Source: Endozoicomonas numazuensis
GTDB lineage: Bacteria; Pseudomonadota; Gammaproteobacteria; Pseudomonadales; Endozoicomonadaceae
Direction of reading: 5' to 3'
Assembly: GCF_000722635.1 (NCBI RefSeq)
Contig: NZ_JOKH01000001.1
Span: 537,845 to 601,844, forward strand
Length of the DNA stretch: 64,000 bases
Of the stretch, positions 1 to 7,290 are shown in pieces. The notes beneath the pieces are model-generated. The model was not told the DNA's origin and made no database searches. It was given only the letters and a program-made list of their open reading frames with translations. How positions within the stretch are numbered: the stretch's first letter is position 1; the number at the start of each line of letters is the position of its first letter. The position numbers and the translations under genes are program-made.

Positions 1-882
1 AGAAAGATCTGCTGAGGTCAGCCTTAACTCATCTAAATGACTGGCAATAATTTCTGCTACTTTCGGGCAGACTTCCTTGAAGACCTTACGACCATTCTGC
101 ACAAACAGTTTGTCTGGTTGCCCTATGCCAGATTCATCCGCACGATTCAGGAAACCGAAATTATTACGGATATTACTGGAAAACTGAGTCCAGGCCCTGG
201 TACCGAGTATCTCAAATCCTTTTTCATTTCTAGCGGTACTGTCCGCTTCAACAACAACCGCCGTACAGGCATCACCAAAAATAAAGTGACTGTCACGGTC
301 ACGAAAATTCAAATGACCTGAAGTAATCTCGGGACTGATCACCAGAACTCTTTCAGCATTACCAGAGAGAATGGCGTCTGTTGCCGCCTTGATACCAAAA
401 GTTGCTGAAGAACAGGCCACATTCATATCGTAGGCGTAGCCAGATGCTCCCAGGTAATATTGCACTTCAACCGCAATAGCAGGGTAAGCCCTTTGCAGGT
501 TGGAACATGCCACAATCACCAGATCGATTTCTTCAGGCCTGACTCTGGCCTGGGAGAGCGCATCTCGGGCAGCATGCAATGCCATTTCGCACTGCACAGA
601 TATTTCTTCATTGTCCCGTTCAGGCAGATGAGGGGCCATACGATCAGGATCAAGTACACCCTCCCGATTCATGACGTATCGACTTTTAATGCCCGATGCT
701 TTTTCTATGAAAGCACTGCTACTCAGTGGCAGTGCCTCTTTCTCACCCTCAGTAATAGCCTGCTGGTGTTTGTCGTTTTCTTTTTGAGCCCAGGTGTTAT
801 AGCTCGTGACCAGTTCATCATTACTGATAGCACTGGCTGGGGTATAAAGCCCCGTTCCTGTGATAATTGCAGCGACAGCCAT
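1..882 (-). CDS. Beta-ketoacyl-ACP synthase III family protein (FabH-like), 3' end outside window
   Basis: The reading frame begins at ATG 882, with GAGG 6-7 nt upstream, and stays open for 294 codons to the window edge, so the C-terminus is missing. The product starts MAVAAIITGTGLYTP, the usual opening of the FabH/thiolase fold. It contains the active-site cysteine motif NVACSSATFGIK and later the family-typical FIFGDACTAVVVE. The insert near residues 30-70 and the overall pattern resemble the longer FabH2-type beta-ketodecanoyl-ACP synthases of Pseudomonas, which feed medium-chain acyl groups into fatty acid synthesis; that subfamily call is inference. It lies 80 bp downstream of the OGFr-domain gene on the same strand. 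The catalytic His and Asn are not all visible because the end is cut off. Confidence 0.85.
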   Translation of the reverse strand, partial: MAVAAIITGTGLYTPASAISNDELVTSYNTWAQKENDKHQQAITEGEKEALPLSSSAFIEKASGIKSRYVMNREGVLDPDRMAPHLPERDNEEISVQCEMALHAARDALSQARVRPEEIDLVIVACSNLQRAYPAIAVEVQYYLGASGYAYDMNVACSSATFGIKAATDAILSGNAERVLVISPEITSGHLNFRDRDSHFIFGDACTAVVVEADSTARNEKGFEILGTRAWTQFSSNIRNNFGFLNRADESGIGQPDKLFVQNGRKVFKEVCPKVAEIIASHLDELRLTSADLS

Positions 883-962
883 GCTTGCCTCGATCACCTT
901 ATGCTTATGTTCTTAGTGATCCTATATCATGCACCATAGTAATAAAACCTTAATATTTTTCC

Positions 963-2369
963 TCAAATGTCGTTGAACGACAGACGCCTTGCAGGCGGCC
1001 GGGTTCTGACAGCCGTCTCCCAATGAGTGTTCTTTCTTCGGCCTCGTTGGCGATTCATAGCCCTTTCCATATTTAAGGCGCAATCAACAAACCCCGTCTC
1101 CATCAGATGGTATAAAACTCGCGAAACTCTGGACTCATTATGATCATAGAAAGGCTTGTTCCACTTGTGTCTGGATGACTTTGAGTCATCAACAAACACC
1201 TGGTCTCCTCGTCGATGCATCCCCCAGAAGTCAAGAATCTGATCCAGTGATTTCTGCAGTTCTACTTGTAGTTTTTTATCATTCTGTATTTCTATCACCA
1301 TTTGATCAGTCAGCAGAGGCGCGGTTCTGTTGTATTGACTGGGTTGACTATTGGGGAATAACAATTGAATGTAATCATGAGCGGATTCACACTGATTATG
1401 AGAAAACCTTCTGACTCCTTCCAGAGTGTGCTGCTGTCCTGCGATTTTATGCTTACCTGTTCGTGAAAAAGCCAGCCAGTGCTGAGTCATTTCCAGCTCT
1501 TCCTTTTTTGAACGGTCTACAGCATTCTTGACACGAATGACCGTAGGTGGATTTAATCCATAACCAATAGCTGATATATCAGAGTAAGCCCTTGCAGAGT
1601 TTGTTTTTGCTGTTTCTGCTCTTCTTCCAAAAAGCTCTTCACGCTGACTGTCAGAACTTGTACTACTTACAAAAGGTCCAAAGTCATCCTGACCAGCAGT
1701 TGCCCCAGTATCGGATGAAGAAGAACTTGTTGATTTCACAGGAGAAGGCACTTGTCTGTTAGCTTCTGAGCGAACGCTTTCTCCGCCAAATAAAACGTCA
1801 GGATAGCGGCTTCGAATGCGACGCATGATCATGGCAGAGACTTTATTATCTCGATGATCTTCAAAGAAACTGCTGATCACTTGAGGTATGACTGCCTTTA
1901 CATGATGCTCTGGCAAAGCTTCCAACGCTTCTTCCAGCGCAGCCCAGATCTCTTCACCTATCTTGTCAGAATTTCCCGTATGGGAGTGATCCATGTAGGC
2001 CTGGTTCATGCCGTGATAAATTCTTTCGTAGGTGTAGCGGGGAGTATCCCTGATTTCAGTCAAAACCTGTTCAGCTACATCACGAGTCAATTCCGCCGGA
2101 TTTAAGCAATGGATTTCAATACGCCGGGTCGCCAGTCCACGACGCTGAGCCCCCCTATTCATCTGGTTGATCAGATATTCCAGCTCATCGTAGAGCTTCT
2201 CCTGCTCTTCAACCCTGACGACGGTTCGCCCCCAGGCAATATAGTTCTGCTCATTGCCTGCAGTGACCTTGAGAGGTCCATCTTCAACACCGGCTCCAAC
2301 CTTTTCCTTTCCCCAGCAATCCAGTGCCTTAAACTGAGCAGTAAGATCGTCAACTCTAGTCGAAATCAT
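963..2369 (-). CDS. OGFr-domain protein of unknown function
   Basis: This 468-residue protein has AGGGA placed before ATG 2369. The C-terminal part, roughly residues 295-455, carries the signature of the opioid growth factor receptor conserved region: AHDYIQLLFPNS, then LLTDQMVIEIQ, a DFWGMHR motif and YDHNESRVSRVLYHL. The same block recurs in the upstream gene. The N-terminal ~200 residues (including NYIAWGRTVVRVEEQEKLYDE) match nothing I recognise; a Ser/Thr-rich linker follows. There is no signal peptide or membrane segment. It starts 24 bp after the stop of the OGFr-NADAR gene, so the two are probably one transcript. In vertebrates OGFr binds met-enkephalin, but in bacteria the domain has no established role. 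Domain call fairly sure, function unknown. Confidence 0.75.
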   Translation of the reverse strand: MISTRVDDLTAQFKALDCWGKEKVGAGVEDGPLKVTAGNEQNYIAWGRTVVRVEEQEKLYDELEYLINQMNRGAQRRGLATRRIEIHCLNPAELTRDVAEQVLTEIRDTPRYTYERIYHGMNQAYMDHSHTGNSDKIGEEIWAALEEALEALPEHHVKAVIPQVISSFFEDHRDNKVSAMIMRRIRSRYPDVLFGGESVRSEANRQVPSPVKSTSSSSSDTGATAGQDDFGPFVSSTSSDSQREELFGRRAETAKTNSARAYSDISAIGYGLNPPTVIRVKNAVDRSKKEELEMTQHWLAFSRTGKHKIAGQQHTLEGVRRFSHNQCESAHDYIQLLFPNSQPSQYNRTAPLLTDQMVIEIQNDKKLQVELQKSLDQILDFWGMHRRGDQVFVDDSKSSRHKWNKPFYDHNESRVSRVLYHLMETGFVDCALNMERAMNRQRGRRKNTHWETAVRTRPPARRLSFNDI

Positions 2370-2393
2370 GAAACCATCCCTGTATCTGTATCC

Positions 2394-4298
2394 TTAACTG
2401 ATGGGCAGAATAGTCCCTGCCCTCAACTCATCCCTGACTTGCATCAACATCGCTCCGAGGCGGTTCTCCCCTCCTCTGGCAACCCCCCAGTAGCTGTCCC
2501 TGTTAGAATCTTCGTAGAGGGGTTCATTACCTGTCCCCAATAGACGCCGACGAAAAAAATCATCCTGTCGTGCCTTTTCCCTCAATGCATGCAGCATGAC
2601 GCTATCTCTGGATTGCAGCCATTGTTTATGGCCCACATCCAGAGGAATGGTAAAACGGGGATTACTGCGATCCGGATGAATATAGCGAAACACGTCATCT
2701 GCCGTTTTTAACGCTTGAATCTCAGGCCAGCGGCTCTTATTGAATTTCTTGGCCTGAAAATAGTGTTCAGTCGTCGGCCAGTTAAACCCTTCAATATTGA
2801 CACCACCGGGAGGCTCATAAAAGTTGGTGAATTCGAAGTAAGGTTTTCCACTGCGAAAAAACATTACTTTGGGTTCATTCTGACAAACTCTCAGTGCATG
2901 AGTCTGCATGTAATTTTTATAAGAGCGAACGGCACTTCTAGCCTCGAGCTGACTGCCAGAAAATGTCATCAAACGTTTTCCCCCAGTCTCTTTGATGGCA
3001 TCAGCCCAATGGTGATTCAACGGGATATTTCCCAGCCTTCTCTGCTCCTGCAATGTTCTTTCAAGACTGGCCGCACAACTGTCATAGCCAACAGCCATCA
3101 AACATTTAATCACTCTTGTTATGCGCTTATGGTTATGATCACCATTGTTCAGCATCCACTTCCCGTGTGCGACGCCTTTATCAGGGTCAATCTGAATGGA
3201 ATCCCCCTGACGAGTAAGCCCCCAGAAACTGAGCATTTGATCAAGAGAAGCCTTCAGTTGCTGCTGCAGCACAGGACTGTGTTGAAGCTCGAAAACCATT
3301 TGTGGCGTTAGACGGGGAGACTCAGGATTAGCCCCACTGACTTCAAAGTTCGGAAACAGCAGCTGGATATAGTCATGCTCTGCCTCCATCGCTGTTTCAT
3401 CCAGAGCTCTGATCGCATTGATCGTCCATCTCTGCCCCTGGATGAGCTGATTTGGTTCCTTGGTAAAATTAATCCACTCTTCAGCCTGCGTTGGCAACCT
3501 TGTGGAGAAGCCCGCCGGAGGCAATTCAAGCTCTTTTGGTACAACAGGCTCTGGCTCAACAGGTAATAGGACAATCCCGGACTGCAGCTGTTCAGCTATA
3601 TCTTCGAAATGACTTGAGTCTGTTATCGATTCAGGCGTATAACCCGGGACACTAGGCATCTCTCCAATCCGGTCCAGATCAAGATAAACGGCAGATTCTT
3701 TCAGCTCAGCACCAGGCTGCTCAACACCTTCTCTGGCCAGTAAATGTTCATGATGAACCACATCCAACATACCAATTGTGAGATCAGATGCTAACTGTGC
3801 CTTGATTCCTTGTTGCTCAAAATGCTCCCTGAGAATACTCACCTCTTCGATCAACTGCTCATTCAAAGACTGGAAAAGCCCCACATTTTCCAGCAACTCC
3901 TTATCAGGCGGAATAACCGACCTCACTCCCTCGTCAGTAACATACACCACCTCAAAAGACAGATCTTCAGCGTCTTCAAGAGTGCCCTCAAGGTAATCAC
4001 TGAGGTTCTCAAGGTTGCGAGACAGAAAGCTTTGGCCGAGAAGGTTTTCAGTACGACGACACTGGTTTTGATAAGACTGCAATAACTGGGACTGTCTGGC
4101 CTCTTTACCACTCAAGGCCGTATGAGTAGAACTTGGGATTACTTTTCGCCGGTCGAGCGGACTCCCCTCAACCGTTAGCGGGTCCTCCGGAATATGGCGC
4201 TCGGATGCCGTTACTTTCTGCTCACCTTGAGTATGACCGGTCTCACCCGTGATGTGAGGAGAAGGTCGGCCTGATGGGGGTATGTCAGAATAAGTCAT
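2394..4298 (-). CDS. OGFr-NADAR fusion protein
   Basis: This 634-residue protein has three parts. Residues 1-70 are polar, Pro/Ser-rich and probably disordered. The middle (~285-430) holds an OGFr-type block: AEHDYIQLLFPNFEVSG, RLTPQMVFELQ, LSFWGLTRQGD and DHNHKRITRVIKCLM. Residues 477-634 form a NADAR domain: FFRSGKPYFEFTNFY, WPTTEHYFQAKKF with the candidate catalytic Glu, and RDSYWGVARGGENRLGAML near the end. NADAR enzymes of the YbiA/DarT1-antitoxin group hydrolyse N-glycosidic bonds, including ADP-ribose on guanine in DNA; that is family knowledge, while the activity here is inferred. The spacer to the next OGFr gene is only 24 bp. No good ribosome-binding site is visible before ATG 4298, so the start could be further in. 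Confidence 0.8.
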   Translation of the reverse strand: MTYSDIPPSGRPSPHITGETGHTQGEQKVTASERHIPEDPLTVEGSPLDRRKVIPSSTHTALSGKEARQSQLLQSYQNQCRRTENLLGQSFLSRNLENLSDYLEGTLEDAEDLSFEVVYVTDEGVRSVIPPDKELLENVGLFQSLNEQLIEEVSILREHFEQQGIKAQLASDLTIGMLDVVHHEHLLAREGVEQPGAELKESAVYLDLDRIGEMPSVPGYTPESITDSSHFEDIAEQLQSGIVLLPVEPEPVVPKELELPPAGFSTRLPTQAEEWINFTKEPNQLIQGQRWTINAIRALDETAMEAEHDYIQLLFPNFEVSGANPESPRLTPQMVFELQHSPVLQQQLKASLDQMLSFWGLTRQGDSIQIDPDKGVAHGKWMLNNGDHNHKRITRVIKCLMAVGYDSCAASLERTLQEQRRLGNIPLNHHWADAIKETGGKRLMTFSGSQLEARSAVRSYKNYMQTHALRVCQNEPKVMFFRSGKPYFEFTNFYEPPGGVNIEGFNWPTTEHYFQAKKFNKSRWPEIQALKTADDVFRYIHPDRSNPRFTIPLDVGHKQWLQSRDSVMLHALREKARQDDFFRRRLLGTGNEPLYEDSNRDSYWGVARGGENRLGAMLMQVRDELRAGTILPIS

Positions 4299-4420
4299 GC
4301 CTATAGTCCAAAGAACTATCCTCTTCAGACTATCGGCATGGATACTGAAAACTCATTGCCAAAACAACTGATTCGAAAGCTTGATCCAACAAACTCCTGG
4401 TTTTCTTCCCTTTTATGAGT

Positions 4421-4936
4421 TTAAGCCGTAAAATATTTCTCCCATATTTTTTTTAAGAAAAGTTTTTCTGAATCTGACTTTGAATAAGATTCCAGCCAGT
4501 CATAATACATTTCTTTTGAGGTTTCCAAACTGCACGGATATGCTTTTTTTAAAAAGTTCTGGCTTCCAGAAAGCAGATAAAAACGATTCAATTGATCTTT
4601 AAAGTAAATAAATTCGTATTCCATAGAGGTTATACATAAGAATAAGTGACTACTTTGAAAATTAGCGTCTATCAGATTTGATTTTGAAACTTCAATCATA
4701 GAACAAGTAGGTGTTCCACCAAATTCAAAGGCTAAACTAATAATGTCTTTTGATGTATTTTGATTGATAGCTTCAGATAACCACTCTGCTTCCATTGGGT
4801 TCATATAGTCTGCAATAGGTAAACAAGCCCAGCGTTTACTTTTAATTCTTTCAGGAAGAAGCATATATTCCATATTAAGCCACTCCGATACAAATGATTC
4901 AGAAAGTTTTTTCATTGCATTGTTATCAATCATCAT
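4421..4936 (-). CDS. Candidate immunity protein for the upstream toxin-like gene
   Basis: I place the start at ATG 4936 (171 residues), because GAGG lies 6 nt upstream. A second ATG follows at 4933, and the longer frame from 4960 lacks such a site. The start overlaps the stop of the preceding toxin-like gene by 11 bp, an arrangement that favours coupled translation. The protein is small, soluble, without signal peptide, rich in aromatic and acidic residues (SMEYEFIYFKDQLNRFYLL near the middle). I recognise no family. Its base composition is clearly more AT-rich than the flanking genes, as expected for a horizontally moved immunity module. The immunity role rests only on position, size and composition. 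Confidence 0.6.
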   Translation of the reverse strand: MMIDNNAMKKLSESFVSEWLNMEYMLLPERIKSKRWACLPIADYMNPMEAEWLSEAINQNTSKDIISLAFEFGGTPTCSMIEVSKSNLIDANFQSSHLFLCITSMEYEFIYFKDQLNRFYLLSGSQNFLKKAYPCSLETSKEMYYDWLESYSKSDSEKLFLKKIWEKYFTA

Positions 4937-7139
4937 ACCGAACCTCAACCCCTCTGCCATTATTTGGATTTCTTATCTCTAATGTTGGGCGACCATCCGA
5001 ACTTCCTGGCCTTAGAGTAATACTGTGTCCACTTTCAAGTCTTCCAGTCTTTCCAATGCCATATTGTGTTTTAATTTCCTTTATATCCAAGGGAGAGAAA
5101 AAGCCAAAATCTTCCTCTGCTTTTCTGAAACCGCCAAGACTAATTCTTTGCTCAGTCTTGCCTTTAGTAGCTCTCCCAATCTCTGTTTTTTCTAAAAAAT
5201 CTTTTATTTTTTCTGAATCTCTAATTTTTACTACCGATGCCAACTCCCGGACTCTTGCAGGTGGCACCATTACCGAAAGTATCTTACCATAACCCGCCAG
5301 TTCGTCCTTTGTCGCCTGGTCTAGACTATCCCAGTGTTTGCTAATTACCCCTCCGGTCGCCTTGTCGGCGTAATTCACTACAGCATCAATAGTCTCGCTG
5401 GTAGCTGCCAATCCGTTCAGAACCTGTCTGGTTTCTTCTGGGAAGTGCTCATAGGATATTTTGACTGCTCCCTGAACGGTTCGTTCTATTCCTTTTGAAA
5501 CCGGGTCTTCACCCCGGCCAATAGCCACCACAGCTTTGCGAAATTCAAAACTGCCACCACTGCCGACACAACTGGAATGATAATACTGGCCGACAGAGGC
5601 TGAATCATGCTTTTGAACCGTTTCCCAATGGGTCTTCTGAGGGCTTTCGGGAACTGGCTGTCGGTCGACAGGCCAATGCGACTGATATAAATGGATCGCG
5701 TCACTCTGAGCTTCTCCCAGGAAGTGAGTGAGATCATCAGTGTCGTCGGTGTTGTACGACTGAAGAAGCCTGATTATATCCAAATGATTTCTTGCCTGAG
5801 CCAGCTCCAGTGCCGTCCTGCCGGGCTGGTTGAGGATATTGGCGCTACTTCGAAGCCCAGGACTTTCACCTTCCTCCAGCAGTTGCCTGACACGGCTGAT
5901 ATTGCCATCGCGGCTGGCCAGGTGCAGTCGGGTGTAGCCTTCTGAGTCTGTGGTTCTGGTGGGCACGGGGTACAGGTAGGCGAAGTCATCCAAAAGAATG
6001 CTCAGGTTAACATCATGACTTTGAATCGTTTGTGGCGGCGTGTTTTCAGGGAAAACCTGACACAGGCTCACCACCACAAAAGGATGAGCTGTTTTCAAAG
6101 TATCCTTTTGCTGTTGTATTGATTCATTTTCATCCTGTTGAACCGTCAGCATTGTGCTGACTCCGCATTGGTAGTGAATGCTGTCGGCGTTAACGGTTAC
6201 TCGACAACCTGGTCGGGTATATAAAGCATGAAAAAGATCGGCTGCCAGTTCGTCTGAATCCTCCAGTCCTGCCTGTTTAAAATAACAGGGAGCGTTCTGG
6301 TCAAAGAGGGTAATTTTGTCATTTTCCAGACTAAGGGTAATGCTATGGCTGGCTGTGAATAAAAGATAATGGGCGGGAACAGGGCGCTTTTTAAGTTCTC
6401 TTAAAAATTCAATGGTGGACGCTTTTGTGAGCGCAACCGGCCAGCCCTGTGTACTGACTATAGTTGGCTTTTGGCTTGCTCTTCCAGAGAATGAGTTGCC
6501 TGAGTGGATGTCGTAGGTACAGCGCTGGCGGTTTTGCGAGTCGTAAACGCTTTGCATCCAGGCTAAAGTTTTCAGGAGCCTGGCGGCTTCATCATTGGTT
6601 CGGGAGAAAGTCTCGAAAGTGGTTTCGTTGTCAGAAAGGCCATAAGCCTGTCGGTAGGCTTTGTACTGTTGTTGTGCGTGCTCCATGGCTTGTTGCAAGT
6701 TTGACCAGTGCCTGCCAGAAAAGTCCCAGCCGTTTTTCCCTTCGCTATGGGTATTGGCGTTCTGGCTGCATATCTCAAGGCTTTGACTGAGCTGTTGCCG
6801 TGTATCCGGTTCATTAAGAGTGGCCTGCAAATAGGCGCAGACCAAGCCAAAGCACAAACCTTCGTTGTCTAACTCATCTTTGTCATCATCATAGTCATAG
6901 GCGTCATTGGACAAAAAAGCGGTGTTTCTTTGCAGATACTGCCAAGTATCCTGACTTTCAGATACTTCAGAGCAGGTTTTTTCCGGCAGATGATGAAGGT
7001 AGCCGGATTGTACAGGAGTGGCTGCTTGCTGGTTGGCGAAAAGGGAGGAGCAGAATAAATAAAACGTCAGTAGACAAGTGAAAAACAGGGTGTAATAGTT
7101 CTGGCCAACCCAGTAGCAAGAGATCTTGCGCCTTTTCAT
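4926..7139 (-). CDS. Exported YopT-like (C58) protease with ankyrin repeats and polymorphic-toxin-like C-terminus
   Basis: The start is taken at ATG 7139, which has AGGGG 5 nt upstream; a GTG at 7154 is possible. The 737-residue product has a Lys/Arg-rich start followed by a hydrophobic stretch ending in SLFANQ, likely a signal peptide. Next comes a papain-like region with a C58/YopT-style triad: Cys96 in NEGLCFG, His265 in TASHSITL and Asp280 in LFDQN, the His-Asp spacing close to that in YopT. Two ankyrin-type repeats follow (about 400-462; GYTRLHLASRDGN, GRTALELAQARNHLDI). A pre-toxin-like helical segment and a short C-terminal domain (about 640-737, with LRPGSSDGRPTLEIRNP) resemble the tails of CDI and filamentous-haemagglutinin toxins. 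The last codons overlap the candidate immunity gene. Host-directed effector and interbacterial toxin are both possible. Confidence 0.7.
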   Translation of the reverse strand: MKRRKISCYWVGQNYYTLFFTCLLTFYLFCSSLFANQQAATPVQSGYLHHLPEKTCSEVSESQDTWQYLQRNTAFLSNDAYDYDDDKDELDNEGLCFGLVCAYLQATLNEPDTRQQLSQSLEICSQNANTHSEGKNGWDFSGRHWSNLQQAMEHAQQQYKAYRQAYGLSDNETTFETFSRTNDEAARLLKTLAWMQSVYDSQNRQRCTYDIHSGNSFSGRASQKPTIVSTQGWPVALTKASTIEFLRELKKRPVPAHYLLFTASHSITLSLENDKITLFDQNAPCYFKQAGLEDSDELAADLFHALYTRPGCRVTVNADSIHYQCGVSTMLTVQQDENESIQQQKDTLKTAHPFVVVSLCQVFPENTPPQTIQSHDVNLSILLDDFAYLYPVPTRTTDSEGYTRLHLASRDGNISRVRQLLEEGESPGLRSSANILNQPGRTALELAQARNHLDIIRLLQSYNTDDTDDLTHFLGEAQSDAIHLYQSHWPVDRQPVPESPQKTHWETVQKHDSASVGQYYHSSCVGSGGSFEFRKAVVAIGRGEDPVSKGIERTVQGAVKISYEHFPEETRQVLNGLAATSETIDAVVNYADKATGGVISKHWDSLDQATKDELAGYGKILSVMVPPARVRELASVVKIRDSEKIKDFLEKTEIGRATKGKTEQRISLGGFRKAEEDFGFFSPLDIKEIKTQYGIGKTGRLESGHSITLRPGSSDGRPTLEIRNPNNGRGVEVRYDD

Positions 7140-7290
7140 AAAGTCCCCTGACACTCCAGAAACTCAGTATTAGCAGTGTCAGGACAATATAGTCAGGAAA
7201 CCAGAAGCCTTCCATGGAGTTTACTTTAACCTCGCACACTCCATCCTTAGTATCGTCCCTGATATACCCTCCCTACCGTGACAGACTGAT

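Noticed and set aside
460-939. Plus-strand frame of 159 codons
   Set aside because: It lies antisense to the FabH-like gene, which has a good start and clear motifs; the plus frame has no family likeness.
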